A stretch of DNA of 64,000 nucleotides from Bacillus sp. SA1-12 (GTDB taxonomy: Bacteria > Bacillota > Bacilli > Bacillales > Bacillaceae). Positions 1 to 9,512 of this stretch are shown here, one piece after another (position 1 is the first letter of the stretch; every line of letters starts with the position of its first letter). The translations under genes were made by a program, and so were the position numbers. The notes beneath the pieces are model-generated. The model saw nothing but the letters and a program-made list of their open reading frames with translations. It made no database searches and had not been told where the DNA came from. The stretch covers positions 1 through 64,000 of the forward strand of contig NZ_LATZ01000135.1 in NCBI RefSeq assembly GCF_000981385.1, in the 5' to 3' direction.

Positions 1-471
1 CAAAAGACTAAAGTCTAGGATACGACAGATCACATCTCGTTCAAAACCTAGTCCTATGGAAGTTAGAATTGGAAAACTAAACCAATATCTAACAGGGTGG
101 TGCGGATACTTCGCTTTAGCTGATACTCCAAGTAAGTTCAAAGAATTTGAAGAGTGGATAAGAAGAAGACTTCGTATGGTTGAATGGAAACAATGGAAAA
201 CACCTAAAACAAGAGTTAGAAAACTAAAAGGTTTAGGTGTTCCTGATAACAAGGCATACGAATGGGGAAACTCAAGAAAGAAATATTGGAGAATCGCCTG
301 TAGTCCAATTCTACACAAAACCCTTGATAACTCCTATTGGAGTTCCCGTGGGCTTAAAAGTTTATATCAAAGATATGAATTTCTACGTCAAACTTAATTG
401 AACCGCCGTATACCGAACGGTACGTACGGTGGTGTGAGAGGTCGGGGGTTAGTCACCCCCTCCTACTCGAT
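1..471 (+). mobile_element. Group II intron, 3' portion (cut by window edge)
   Basis: This is the end of a group II intron: the maturase C-terminus (to 397) is followed directly by sequence that folds like intron domains V and VI. Domain V is the hairpin at about 398-441 (GAACCGCCGTATACC paired with GGTACGTACGGTGG). Domain VI is the GGGGGTTAGTCACCCCC hairpin at 443-460. The 3' boundary is placed near 471, after CTACTCGAT, because such introns usually end in AY; this boundary is an inference. The 5' part lies outside the window. Confidence 0.8.
2..397 (+). CDS. ltrA: Group II intron reverse transcriptase/maturase, C-terminal part
   Basis: The reading frame is open from the window edge, so only the C-terminal ~131 residues are seen. 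They match the group II intron maturase-specific (domain X) and downstream region, with RIGKLNQYLTGWCGYF followed by a WIRRRLRM basic stretch and a WRIACSP segment near the end. In this family the domain binds intron RNA and assists splicing and retrohoming. The reverse transcriptase palm with its YADD motif would lie upstream and cannot be checked. An internal ATG at 56 is unlikely to be the true start. Confidence 0.85.
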   Translation, partial: KRLKSRIRQITSRSKPSPMEVRIGKLNQYLTGWCGYFALADTPSKFKEFEEWIRRRLRMVEWKQWKTPKTRVRKLKGLGVPDNKAYEWGNSRKKYWRIACSPILHKTLDNSYWSSRGLKSLYQRYEFLRQT

Positions 472-1070
472 TGATAAACATGATTTTGAACAGACATTTC
501 TTTGGCTGTCTTTTGAGCATTATGCAGTGCATGTAAGAGAAATTTATAATCATGCTCTATTTTTTCCTTATTCTTTATTAGTTGATCGAATTTTAATGAG
601 AGTTCATGATAGGTCTTCTGGAGTTCTTGATTTTCTTTCAATAGCATTTTATTTTCTTCGCTTATTCCATGCGGGTTTTCTGGGAGAGTATTCCTTAAAT
701 AATCAATACAGTCATCTAATGTTAAAGAAGGAACCTCAGATTTAGTAGTGTTGGTTTCTTCATTTACTTCAAACGTTTTATTCTTGTATTCCATTGGTTC
801 AGCCAGCTTATTTAATTGTAGATCCTTCTTTTTATCATGCATTTTCTTTACATTTTTTTTCTGATTTTTGGCCATTTCTACAGCTTCAACATTTTGGTTT
901 CGTACGACAGCATTCCAACGGTATCCGCATGCCGCAGGCGTACGGTTCAATTTGCCTCCAACTTCATGAAAAGCTGCAACCTGTGTACTTCCTTCTCGTA
1001 TATGCCTTAGAACAGATTCAGCAAGCAACGTATCGTCATTAAGGGTCCATGCGTCATGCCTAGCTTTCAC
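453..1070 (-). CDS. RsfA-like prespore regulator, 3' end altered by the intron
   Basis: The protein has about 205 residues. The N-terminus (HDAWT...LLAESVLRHIREG...ACGYRWNAVVR) is the Myb/SANT-like DNA-binding region of the RsfA family, which in B. subtilis tunes sigma-F-dependent prespore genes. The C-terminal half is predicted coiled coil (MLLKENQELQKTYHELSLKF). I start it at the GTG at 1070 because an AAAGGAGGTC site lies just before it; an upstream ATG at 1100 has no such site. The last few codons (SSRRG and the stop) read into intron domain VI on the opposite strand, so the native C-terminus is missing or replaced. It may be a paralogue of rsfA rather than rsfA itself. Confidence 0.7.
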   Translation of the reverse strand: MKARHDAWTLNDDTLLAESVLRHIREGSTQVAAFHEVGGKLNRTPAACGYRWNAVVRNQNVEAVEMAKNQKKNVKKMHDKKKDLQLNKLAEPMEYKNKTFEVNEETNTTKSEVPSLTLDDCIDYLRNTLPENPHGISEENKMLLKENQELQKTYHELSLKFDQLIKNKEKIEHDYKFLLHALHNAQKTAKEMSVQNHVYQSSRRG

Positions 1071-1100
1071 AATGACCTCCTTTAATGTGTATAGCCACAT

Positions 1101-1457
1101 TAAATAATTTTATTCCATCATTCTTAACAACAGTAAAACCTCCGCTAAATGATTTAAGAGAAGCTAAAAAGATAAGCGGAAGATCACTGTTACATAAAAG
1201 ATCCGCCAAGTCTCGCTTTACCCGGTTATAGCGGGCAGTAACCTCATTCCAAGATCAAGCAAGCTAAAGGGAGAAATGAACGTAAAGATTAAATAAGTCT
1301 CGCTAACAATAAGGGAGGATGAAAAAAACCCCCTCTGATTGAAACTCGCTTTATCTCACTCTTAATGGGCTGCATTACTCTATATCATCCTTTATCCTTA
1401 CCTAATTCAAGTTTATTATGCAACTTAGTAGTTTCATATCCGTTCTTAAAGCTCAAA
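1101..1457. other. Intergenic, no gene seen
   Basis: I see no credible coding frame. There are short inverted repeats (TCCGCT/AGCGGA near 1140-1185; CCCGGTTATAGCGGG at 1219-1233). Read on the reverse strand, the stretch around 1205-1240 contains ACTGCCCG followed by a GTAAAG string, faintly like the intergenic elements at 18.35 kb and 43.27 kb. It may be a degraded dispersed repeat. B. subtilis has tcdA and aspS next to rarA, and both are absent here. Confidence 0.4.
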
Positions 1458-2741
1458 TTACTTCCTTTGTTGATTTAATAGCTTTTCATATACCTGGCTT
1501 AATGCTAATTCAAATTTTCCCGTTCTTTTCGGTTGATAATAAACTTTGTTTTTTAGCCGGTCTGGCAAATATTGCTGCTTTACCCAGCCGTTTTCATAAT
1601 CGTGAGGGTATAAATAGTCAACCCCTCTTCCTAAAGCCTTTGCACCTTTATAGTGAGCATCCTTTAAATGGATAGGAACATCGCCGGATTTACCTGCTCT
1701 AATATCGGCTATGGCGCTGTCCAATGCTTGATAAGCACTATTTGATTTTGGGGATAAGCATAATTCAATAACTGCATTTGCAAGGGGAATCCTGGCTTCT
1801 GGAAACCCTAAACGTTCAGACGCTTCAATGGCCGACAATGTACGACCCCCTGCTTGTGGATTGGCTAGTCCAATATCCTCATAGGCGATTACTAGCAGTC
1901 TTCTATTAATACTGACGAGATCACCTGCTTCAATGAGTCTCCCTAAATAATGTAAGGCTGCATTTACATCAGATCCTCTAATGGATTTTTGAAAGGCTGA
2001 GAGAACGTCATAATGAGCATCTCCATCTTTATCATGAACAAAACTTTTCTTTTGAAGGCATTCTTCAGCTATATTTACCGTTATTTCAATGGTTCCCTCT
2101 TGATTTGGTTCAGTAGAAAGTACGGCTAAATCAAGTGCGTTTAGCGCCGAGCGAACATCTCCACCGCAGCTTCCTGCAAAATGATGTAAGGCATCTTCTT
2201 TTACGTCAATTAGTTGCCTGCCTAATCCGTTCTCTTTATCGTGAATCGCTCGAACTAAAGCTTGTTCAATCTCTTTTTCATTAAGAGAGTGTAGTTCGAA
2301 AATTTGGCAGCGGCTGCGAATTGCCGGATTAATTGCATGGTAAGGATTGCTTGTTGTCGCTCCAATTAAGATAATCTTCCCATTTTCAAGATATGGCAAC
2401 AAAAAATCTTGCTTTGCTTTGTCTAAGCGATGGACTTCATCTAAAATTAAGATAACTTTCCCTGACATTTTAGCTTCTTCAGCAACAATCTCCATATCCT
2501 TTTTATTATTTACAACTGCGTTAAGCATACGAAAGGCTGTACCAGTACTGCCTGCAATTGCAGTAGCAATTGAGGTCTTTCCAATTCCAGGAGGGCCGTA
2601 AAGAATCATTGAGGACAAATGCTTCGCTTTTACCATGCGATAAATTATTTTTCCTTCTGCGACTAAATGTGTTTGTCCAATAATATCCTCTAGTCTTTTT
2701 GGGCGCATTCTATATGCAAGTGGCTGCTTCAAATTAAACAC
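1458..2741 (-). CDS. rarA: Replication-associated recombination protein A (AAA+ ATPase)
   Basis: The protein has 427 residues, normal for RarA/MgsA. It acts at stalled replication forks and resembles clamp-loader ATPases. Walker A is GPPGIGKTS (residues 49-57), Walker B ends in DEVH (101-104), and sensor 1 is GATTSNP. The C-terminal half is the helical tetramerisation region (YEDIGLANPQA...KGAKALGRG). Divergent transcription from cymR is conserved in Bacillus. The start has an in-frame ATG with no better upstream choice. Confidence 0.95.
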   Translation of the reverse strand: MFNLKQPLAYRMRPKRLEDIIGQTHLVAEGKIIYRMVKAKHLSSMILYGPPGIGKTSIATAIAGSTGTAFRMLNAVVNNKKDMEIVAEEAKMSGKVILILDEVHRLDKAKQDFLLPYLENGKIILIGATTSNPYHAINPAIRSRCQIFELHSLNEKEIEQALVRAIHDKENGLGRQLIDVKEDALHHFAGSCGGDVRSALNALDLAVLSTEPNQEGTIEITVNIAEECLQKKSFVHDKDGDAHYDVLSAFQKSIRGSDVNAALHYLGRLIEAGDLVSINRRLLVIAYEDIGLANPQAGGRTLSAIEASERLGFPEARIPLANAVIELCLSPKSNSAYQALDSAIADIRAGKSGDVPIHLKDAHYKGAKALGRGVDYLYPHDYENGWVKQQYLPDRLKNKVYYQPKRTGKFELALSQVYEKLLNQQRK

Positions 2742-3058
2742 TCCAAACGTTTCGTTAAAAAATAGGTTATCCTATTAGAAAAACATATTATTTGAATAGC
2801 AGAATGTCCAACCTGTATAGTTGGAGATAGTGCCTAATAATATTATAATATGCTATAATGGCTAATGTTCAAAGTAAGAAGCTAAGATAATGTAACTGGG
2901 TTGCATCTGAATTTTTATTTTTGACATTTATTAATGCTTGTGATAAGAATTATTATTTCAGGCAATTGGATGAATGATAATACCTAGAATGATTCTTTAT
3001 TAATGATCAGATTGTTGTCAAGGAATTGGCTTAAATAGAATTTAGTAGGGGTGGTAGG
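2742..3058. other. Divergent promoter region between rarA and cymR
   Basis: This 317-base AT-rich stretch separates the two divergent genes. On the plus strand it holds TTGACA (2921-2926) and, 17 bases on, TAAGAA (2944-2949), a plausible SigA promoter for cymR. No small ORF with a ribosome site was recognised. Confidence 0.5.
2921..2949 (+). promoter_or_regulatory. Probable SigA promoter of cymR
   Basis: A perfect -35 TTGACA is followed after 17 bases by TAAGAA, four of six matches to TATAAT, about 110 bases before the cymR start. The assignment rests on spacing and position only. Confidence 0.5.
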
Positions 3059-3481
3059 ATGAAAATATCAACTAAAGGCCGTTATGGTTTAACAATTATG
3101 ATTGAATTAGCAAGAAAGCATGGGGAAGGACCTACTTCTTTAAAAAGCATCGCACAAACACATGATTTATCTGAGCATTATTTAGAGCAGCTGATCGCAC
3201 CGCTTAGAAATGCTCGACTTGTAAAAAGTATCCGCGGGGCTTACGGCGGTTATATTTTAGGTGATGAACCCTCAAAGATTACATCAGGCGATATTATTCG
3301 TGTTCTTGAAGGTCCCATCAGCCCTGTAGAAGTTCTAGAAGATGAAGAGCCGGCTAAGAGACAGTTATGGATAAAAATCCGTGATGCTGTAGCAGATGTG
3401 TTAGATAATACCACACTCGAAGATCTTGCGAGTTATACAGATAATGATGGCAATCAAGAGCCATATATGTTCTATATTTAA
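3059..3481 (+). CDS. cymR: Rrf2-family cysteine metabolism repressor
   Basis: The protein has 140 residues. The N-terminus MKISTKGRYGLTIMIELA is the typical Rrf2 winged helix, followed by a recognition-helix region (SEHYLEQLIAPLRNA). CymR represses cysteine uptake and synthesis genes when complexed with CysK. It lacks the three clustered cysteines of IscR, so it is not an Fe-S sensor of that type. It lies between rarA and iscS/mnmA, as in B. subtilis. A GTGGTAGG ribosome site precedes the ATG. Confidence 0.9.
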   Translation: MKISTKGRYGLTIMIELARKHGEGPTSLKSIAQTHDLSEHYLEQLIAPLRNARLVKSIRGAYGGYILGDEPSKITSGDIIRVLEGPISPVEVLEDEEPAKRQLWIKIRDAVADVLDNTTLEDLASYTDNDGNQEPYMFYI

Positions 3482-3899
3482 TTGCCGAAGTGCCTTGCTT
3501 TAGCGACACGTAAAAAAAGCACTGTAATCTAGTTGCAGCTCCTAGCTCCGCTGGTTTAGCCAATCAGAATTAGAAGGGAAAACCCGCATTTTATTCCTGA
3601 TCGTCTTATGCTTTATTACAGCTGTACACTGCAAGGTCATTTAAAACAATTTTACTAACCAACTAACTCTCTTTAATACCCGTTAAGGTACCGCAAAGGA
3701 AACACGAAGAGCGTAAACGATTCGATGTAGACTTTGCTATTAGGAGGGTGAGGTTTATTTGTCGGGAGAAGCTGGTAGTATAAAAGGCCCAACGTCAATC
3801 GTTATGACTGCATACCTTTGCTTCGCCGCTTGATCGAAGCAGATAATTTAAACAAGCCAGCCTATTAATTTATAGACATAAGAAACGGAGGGTTGCCAT
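3482..3899 (+). other. Intergenic with degraded dispersed repeat
   Basis: No convincing gene is seen in these 418 bases. The part at about 3530-3640 (CAGCTCCTAGCTCCGCTGG, then a CGTCTTATGC string) resembles the repeat copies near 27.48 kb and 29.70 kb. A 25-codon frame opens with TTG at 3759 after AGGAGGGTGAGG, but I could not recognise its product. Inverted repeats (CTTTGCTTCG...CGAAGCAG) lie at about 3818-3842. Confidence 0.4.
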
Positions 3900-5039
3900 A
3901 TGAAACGTATTTATTTAGATCATGCCGCTACATCTCCATTGCACCCAGAGGTTGCTGAAAAAATGTTGCCGATAATGACGGAAAACTTCGGTAACCCTTC
4001 AAGCATTCATTCATTTGGTAGAGAAGCGCGGCGTATTCTTGATGAATCGAGAAGAAATCTAGCTAATCATATAGGAGCGGCGCCGTCGGAAATCATTTTT
4101 ACAAGCGGCGGTACCGAGGCTGATAATCTAGCTATTATAGGTACAGCGTTGGCAAATGCACATGCTGGAAAACATATTATTACAACGGAAATAGAGCACC
4201 ATGCCGTGCTGCATGCATGTAAGCATCTTGAACGCGCGGGGTTTAACATTACTTATTTGCCAGTTAATCAACAAGGTGTGATATCTCTTGAAGAATTAAA
4301 GAAACATCTGACGGAAGAAACAATTCTTGTATCAATCATGTACGGTAATAATGAGGTGGGATCCATACAGCCGATTCCAGAGATATCAAGGCTGTTAAAA
4401 GAACATAAAGCTTTATTTCATACAGATGCTGTACAAGCTTTTGGGATCGAAGAAATAAATGTGAAAGATTTAGGTGTTGATCTTTTAACCGTTTCGGCCC
4501 ATAAAATAAATGGACCTAAAGGTGTAGGATTTCTTTATGTAAAATCAGGTATCAAGCTTCAGCCTTCCTTATATGGGGGAGAACAGGAACTAAAGCGCAG
4601 GGCGGGAACAGAAAATGTTCCAGGGATATTTGGGTTAAGTTGTGCAGCTGATCTTGCCTTAACTGAACGCCTTGAAAAAAGAGAAAAGTATAAGTCATAT
4701 AAACAGGAAATGATCGCGATCTTTAATGATCATCATGTTGAATTTGATATTAATGGTTCAGAAAGCGGACTTCCACATGTTTTTAATGTGTATTTTCCTA
4801 AAACGCAAATTGAATCACTATTAGTTAACTTAGATTTAGCTGAAATTGCTGCTTCAAGCGGATCAGCATGTACGGCAGGATCTGTTGATCCATCCCATGT
4901 TTTAGTGGCTATGTTTGGAAAAGATTCCGAAAGGATCGTATCATCCATTCGCTTTAGCTTCGGTTATGGAACTAATTTAGAAGATATACAACTTGCTGCA
5001 GAGAAAATCTCAAAAATCGTAAAAAGAGTAACAGCATAG
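3900..5039 (+). CDS. iscS: Cysteine desulfurase (YrvO/NifS-like)
   Basis: This is a 379-residue PLP enzyme that removes sulfur from cysteine as a protein persulfide. Lys202 in SAHKINGPKG should bind PLP, His100-His101 lies in the conserved EIEHHAV segment, and Cys324 in SSGSACTAG is the catalytic persulfide cysteine. The gene directly precedes mnmA; in B. subtilis this paralogue (YrvO) feeds sulfur straight to MnmA for tRNA 2-thiouridine. The start is an ATG with GGAGGG upstream. Confidence 0.93.
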   Translation: MKRIYLDHAATSPLHPEVAEKMLPIMTENFGNPSSIHSFGREARRILDESRRNLANHIGAAPSEIIFTSGGTEADNLAIIGTALANAHAGKHIITTEIEHHAVLHACKHLERAGFNITYLPVNQQGVISLEELKKHLTEETILVSIMYGNNEVGSIQPIPEISRLLKEHKALFHTDAVQAFGIEEINVKDLGVDLLTVSAHKINGPKGVGFLYVKSGIKLQPSLYGGEQELKRRAGTENVPGIFGLSCAADLALTERLEKREKYKSYKQEMIAIFNDHHVEFDINGSESGLPHVFNVYFPKTQIESLLVNLDLAEIAASSGSACTAGSVDPSHVLVAMFGKDSERIVSSIRFSFGYGTNLEDIQLAAEKISKIVKRVTA

Positions 5040-5061
5040 AGCAATTATGGAGGTGAAACGG

Positions 5062-6174
5062 ATGAAAAAAGATCCAAAAGATACAAGAGTAGTCGTTGGC
5101 ATGTCAGGCGGGGTGGATTCATCTGTTGCAGCGCTTCGTCTAAAAGAACAGGGCTACGATGTTATCGGTATTTTTATGAAAAACTGGGATGACACGGATG
5201 AGAATGGTGTGTGTACAGCAACAGAGGATTATAATGATGTCATTGAGGTATGTAATCAAATAGGCATTCCATATTATGCAGTCAATTTTGAAAAGCAATA
5301 TTGGGATAAGGTTTTTACGTATTTCTTAGACGAATACAAGGCGGGAAGAACCCCTAATCCTGATGTTATGTGTAATAAAGAGATTAAATTTAAGGCGTTT
5401 TTAGACCATGCCATGTCACTTGGAGCAGACTATTTAGCTACAGGACATTATGCTCGTGTTGAATTCCGTGATGGTGAATATAAAATGCTGCGGGGAATTG
5501 ATGAAAACAAAGACCAAACCTATTTCCTTAACCAATTGGGTCAAGAGCAGCTTTCAAAAGTCATGTTTCCTCTTGGGGACCTGGAGAAACCAATGGTTCG
5601 TGAAATGGCGAAAAAAGCAAATCTTGCTACAGCAACTAAAAAGGATAGTACAGGTATTTGCTTCATCGGGGAACGGAATTTTAAAGAATTTTTGAGCGGC
5701 TATCTGCCAGCCCAACCTGGTATTATGCAAACGTTAGATGGTGAAGTAAAAGGTAAGCACGATGGGTTGATGTATTATACAATCGGTCAACGACATGGCC
5801 TTGGTATCGGGGGCAGCGGTGAACCATGGTTTGCGATTGGTAAGGATTTGAAAAAAAATGTATTATACGTTGATCAAGGATTCCACAACGAGCTTTTATA
5901 TTCTGATTCAATTATCGCAACCAATGTAAATTGGGTGTCAGAAAAACCTTCTACTGAATTGAACTGTACTGCAAAATTCCGTTATCGTCAGGCAGACAAT
6001 GAAGTAACAGTTAACATGCTTGATGAAACAACTGCCAAGGTAACGTTCAAACAACCGATACGTGCTGTTACACCAGGTCAAGCTGTCGTTTTTTATGATG
6101 GTGAAGTATGTCTTGGCGGCGGTACTATCGATGATGTGTTTAAAAATCGTGAAAAGCTATGGTACCTTGGGTAA
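5062..6174 (+). CDS. mnmA: tRNA-specific 2-thiouridylase
   Basis: The protein has 370 residues and makes s2U34 in tRNAs for Lys, Glu and Gln. The ATP pyrophosphatase P-loop is SGGVDS (15-20). The two catalytic cysteines are Cys104 (PDVMCNKEIKF) and Cys200 (STGICFIGE). I start at the ATG at 5062, five bases after GGAGGTGA, rather than the upstream in-frame ATG at 5047. It begins 22 bases after iscS, consistent with co-transcription with its sulfur donor. Confidence 0.95.
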   Translation: MKKDPKDTRVVVGMSGGVDSSVAALRLKEQGYDVIGIFMKNWDDTDENGVCTATEDYNDVIEVCNQIGIPYYAVNFEKQYWDKVFTYFLDEYKAGRTPNPDVMCNKEIKFKAFLDHAMSLGADYLATGHYARVEFRDGEYKMLRGIDENKDQTYFLNQLGQEQLSKVMFPLGDLEKPMVREMAKKANLATATKKDSTGICFIGERNFKEFLSGYLPAQPGIMQTLDGEVKGKHDGLMYYTIGQRHGLGIGGSGEPWFAIGKDLKKNVLYVDQGFHNELLYSDSIIATNVNWVSEKPSTELNCTAKFRYRQADNEVTVNMLDETTAKVTFKQPIRAVTPGQAVVFYDGEVCLGGGTIDDVFKNREKLWYLG

Positions 6175-6193
6175 GGATACGCTAATATTAAAA

Positions 6194-6235
6194 ATGGGGG
6201 TTGACGGATTTTTTCTATGTCATCCCCTTTTCATT
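6194..6235 (+). terminator. Rho-independent terminator after mnmA
   Basis: GGGGGTTGAC pairs with GTCATCCCC, and CTTTT follows. It lies 20 bases after the mnmA stop and separates iscS-mnmA from the TPR gene. Confidence 0.75.
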
Positions 6236-6274
6236 GTAAGTTATATTATGCTTTTGTAGAAAGAAGGTATGACA

Positions 6275-6931
6275 ATGGATGCAAATCAACGTGGAATTAA
6301 AGCAATGCAGCAGGGAAAGTTTGAGGAAGCAGCAACTAGTTTCTCTGAAGCAATTGAAGCGAACCCAAAAGATCCAATTAGCTATATCAATTTTGGGAAT
6401 TTGCTTTCAGCGGTAAATGAGCTTGAAAAGGCATTGAAATTTTATGAAAAGGCATTTGAAATAGATCATGAGGCAGCAACTGCTTATTATGGAGCAGGAA
6501 ATGTATATTTTAATCAAGAAAATTATCATGAAGCCAAAAAAATGTATGAAAAGGCACTGAAAAAGGGATTGGATCAAGGTGACGTGCACTTCATGCTTGG
6601 AATGTGTTTGCTTAATATTGGTCAAAACCGCCTTGCACTTCCCTATTTTCAACGTGCTGTTGAATTAAATGAACATGATAGTGATGCAAGATTCCAATAT
6701 GGATTATGTCTGGCACAGCAGGATTTAGTGGAAGAAGCAATGAAGCAATTTCAGCAAGTTGTTGAACTTGATAAGGAACATGCTGACGCTTTCTACAATC
6801 TAGGTGTTGCATATGCATTTAAAGAAGATACAGAAAAAGCTATTGAAATGCTGGAAAAAGCATTAAGTATCCAGCCAGATCACTTATTAGCAGGACATGC
6901 ACTAAAAATTATGAATGCAAATAAAGAATAA
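6275..6931 (+). CDS. yrrB: Tetratricopeptide repeat protein (YrrB-like)
   Basis: The protein has about 218 residues and is composed almost wholly of TPR units; repeats such as AATAYYGAGNVYFNQENYHEA and HADAFYNLGVAYAFKED recur about every 34 residues. There is no signal peptide, so it is probably a cytosolic scaffold. No partner is visible except the conserved neighbours mnmA and recD2. The ATG at 6275 is eight bases after AAGAAGG; an ATG at 6269 is too close to that site. Confidence 0.85.
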   Translation: MDANQRGIKAMQQGKFEEAATSFSEAIEANPKDPISYINFGNLLSAVNELEKALKFYEKAFEIDHEAATAYYGAGNVYFNQENYHEAKKMYEKALKKGLDQGDVHFMLGMCLLNIGQNRLALPYFQRAVELNEHDSDARFQYGLCLAQQDLVEEAMKQFQQVVELDKEHADAFYNLGVAYAFKEDTEKAIEMLEKALSIQPDHLLAGHALKIMNANKE

Positions 6932-6965
6932 AGCTGCATTTTAGGTAGAAGGGAGAACAGGATTC

Positions 6966-9326
6966 ATGCAGGAAAGTGCTGATTTATTCGGTGAAAAAGA
7001 ACGTTATGTAAAGGGGCTTGTGAAGGTCGTTATTTTTCACAATGAGCAAAACTTATATTCCGTGTTAAAGGTAAGAGTTCATGAAACAAGCGAAAAGATC
7101 GAAGATAAAGAGATAACCGTAACAGGTTACTTTCCTCTCCTGCATGAAGATGATACATATACTTTTTTTGGATCTTTTACAAATCACCCAAAGTTTGGCC
7201 TGCAGTTTCAGACAGAGCACTTTCGAAAAGAGATTCCGCAAACAAAAGAAGGAATTATCCAATATTTATCTAGTGATCTGTTCAAAGGGATCGGCAAAAA
7301 GACCGCAGAAACGATTGTAGAAAAATTAGGAGAGTCAGCGATATCTAAAATCCTGCAAAACCCTTCGATTTTAGATGATATTCCTAAAATTAATAAAGAA
7401 AAAGCGAAGCAGCTGGTTGAATCGCTGGTATCTCATCAAGGTCTAGAGCAAATTATGATTGCCTTGAATCAATTTGGTTTTGGCCCCCAGCTTGCCATGA
7501 AAATATATCAAGCCTATCAAGATGAAACATTGTCCATTATTCAGGAAAATCCGTATCAATTGGTACATGATGTAGAAGGAATCGGTTTTGTACGTGCAGA
7601 TGAACTTGGAAAACAATTAGGTATGCCAGGAAAAAGCCCTGAGCGAATCAAAGCGGCATGCCTTTATCTTATTGAAAATTTATCCTTGCAGGATGGACAT
7701 GTATATTTAACTGTAGACCAGCTTATTTCAAAGACTTTGGAGCTCCTAAATCACTCAAAACAAGAAACCATTCTGGAAATGGATATTGCCTCTGAGATTG
7801 ATGCTTTAGCAGAAATGAAAAAACTGATTGTAGAAGATGAAAGAGTGTACCTGCCAAGCCTTTACTTCGCTGAACAAGGGTTGGTCAAAAATATTAAAGA
7901 GGTGTTGGGACAAACTGTATATGAAGAGCTATTTCCTGAGTCTGAATTTTTACTCTCACTCGGAAAGCTAGAGGAGAGAATGAATGTTCAATATGCCCCA
8001 ACGCAAAAGGATGCTATTCAAAAGGCATTAATGTCGCCTATGCTGCTATTAACAGGTGGCCCAGGAACTGGGAAAACGACTGTCATTAAAGGAATAGTAG
8101 AGTTATATGCAGATTTACATGGCTGCTCACTTGATCCCGCAGATTATAAAAGAGACGAACCATTTCCAATCTTGCTAGTTGCTCCTACAGGGCGTGCTGC
8201 AAAGCGAATGAGTGAAGCAACCGGCATGCCCGCTGTAACGATTCATCGCTTATTAAAGTGGAATGGCGCTGATGGCTTTGAACATGATGAAGAAAATCCA
8301 ATTGCCGGAAAACTCCTAATTGTAGACGAGGTGTCAATGGTCGATATATGGATTGCCAATCAATTGTTTAAAGCACTTCCAAAACATATACAAGTGATCA
8401 TGGTAGGGGATGAGGATCAGTTACCATCTGTTGGACCTGGCCAGGTGCTTCGTGATTTATTGGCTTCAAAGCAGATTCCTACCGTTCGTCTAACTGATAT
8501 TTACCGTCAAGCAGAAGGTTCTTCTATCATTGAGCTTGCACACGATATTAAACAGGGAAGATTGCCTCAAAATATAACTGCTCCAACTTCAGATCGGTCA
8601 TTTATCCAATGCTCACAGTCACAAATGAAAGAGGTTGTTGAAAAGGTAATAAAAAGTGCGATTAAAAAGGGATATACATCAAAGGATATTCAAATATTGG
8701 CACCTATGTATAAAGGGCCGGCAGGAATTGATCAATTAAACAAATTGCTTCAGGAGCTTTTTAACCCTAAGACACCTGGAAAAAGAGAGATGAATTTTGG
8801 TGATATTGTTTACCGGACTGGTGATAAGGTTCTTCAGCTTGTCAACCAACCGGAAAGCAATGTTTTCAATGGTGATATAGGTGAAATCGTAGCAGTCTTT
8901 TACGCAAAGGAAAATACCGAAAAGGAAGACATGGTGGTCATTTCCTTTGATGGCAATGAGGTAACATATACAAAACAGGACTTTAACCAGTTTACCCATG
9001 CATTTTGCTGCTCAATCCATAAATCACAGGGAAGTGAATTTCCGATTGTTGTCTTGCCGGTGGTAAAGGGCTATTATCGGATGTTAAGGCGCAATCTAAT
9101 CTATACAGCTATAACGAGAAGTAAACGATCACTAGTGTTATGCGGTGAAAGAGAAGCTTTGCAGTGGAGTATTTCGAATAACGAGAGTTCTGAAAGACAA
9201 ACTACACTCAAAATTAAACTAAACGGTTCTAATGAACTCGATGAATTACAAAAAGAACTTCCATTTCCAATTGAAGATGCAAATATCGGAATGGAACACA
9301 TTACACCTTATGATTTTATGGATTAA
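6966..9326 (+). CDS. recD2: ATP-dependent DNA helicase RecD2
   Basis: The protein has 786 residues, the usual size for RecD2/YrrC, a 5'-3' superfamily 1B helicase not associated with RecBC. The long N-terminal extension contains helix-hairpin-helix-like segments (LFKGIGKKTAETIV, about 106-119). Walker A is GGPGTGKTT (364-372), the DE box is IVDEVSMVD, and the late motif HAFCCSIHKSQGSEF includes the GSE element before the arginine motif TAITRSKRSL. Roles known for the family are replication fork maintenance and repair. Confidence 0.95.
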   Translation: MQESADLFGEKERYVKGLVKVVIFHNEQNLYSVLKVRVHETSEKIEDKEITVTGYFPLLHEDDTYTFFGSFTNHPKFGLQFQTEHFRKEIPQTKEGIIQYLSSDLFKGIGKKTAETIVEKLGESAISKILQNPSILDDIPKINKEKAKQLVESLVSHQGLEQIMIALNQFGFGPQLAMKIYQAYQDETLSIIQENPYQLVHDVEGIGFVRADELGKQLGMPGKSPERIKAACLYLIENLSLQDGHVYLTVDQLISKTLELLNHSKQETILEMDIASEIDALAEMKKLIVEDERVYLPSLYFAEQGLVKNIKEVLGQTVYEELFPESEFLLSLGKLEERMNVQYAPTQKDAIQKALMSPMLLLTGGPGTGKTTVIKGIVELYADLHGCSLDPADYKRDEPFPILLVAPTGRAAKRMSEATGMPAVTIHRLLKWNGADGFEHDEENPIAGKLLIVDEVSMVDIWIANQLFKALPKHIQVIMVGDEDQLPSVGPGQVLRDLLASKQIPTVRLTDIYRQAEGSSIIELAHDIKQGRLPQNITAPTSDRSFIQCSQSQMKEVVEKVIKSAIKKGYTSKDIQILAPMYKGPAGIDQLNKLLQELFNPKTPGKREMNFGDIVYRTGDKVLQLVNQPESNVFNGDIGEIVAVFYAKENTEKEDMVVISFDGNEVTYTKQDFNQFTHAFCCSIHKSQGSEFPIVVLPVVKGYYRMLRRNLIYTAITRSKRSLVLCGEREALQWSISNNESSERQTTLKIKLNGSNELDELQKELPFPIEDANIGMEHITPYDFMD

Positions 9327-9465
9327 CGCCTTCTATGTTGTTCTTATAGATTAAACCTTATTCTTAAAAAAAGTGAGGAAATATTTACAAACTAAATAAT
9401 AAAATAAAAAATATTTTTTAGGGAATAGTAAAACTAATTTATACTCGTGCAAACATATAAAATGC

Positions 9466-9495
9466 GTAGTTGATCTACACGAATAGATCAACTAC
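9466..9495. terminator. Bidirectional hairpin between convergent genes
   Basis: GTAGTTGATCTA and TAGATCAACTAC form a perfect 12-base-pair stem with a six-base loop between recD2 and the reverse-strand Gln-rich gene. The flanks are A/T-rich but lack a long T run on either side, so termination efficiency is uncertain. Confidence 0.55.
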
Positions 9496-9512
9496 ACATA
9501 TTTAAAAATGAC

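Noticed and set aside
3759..3836. A 25-codon TTG-start frame after AGGAGGGTGAGG between cymR and iscS
   Set aside because: The start is weak, the product is unrecognised and the surroundings look like degraded repeat; not listed as a gene.
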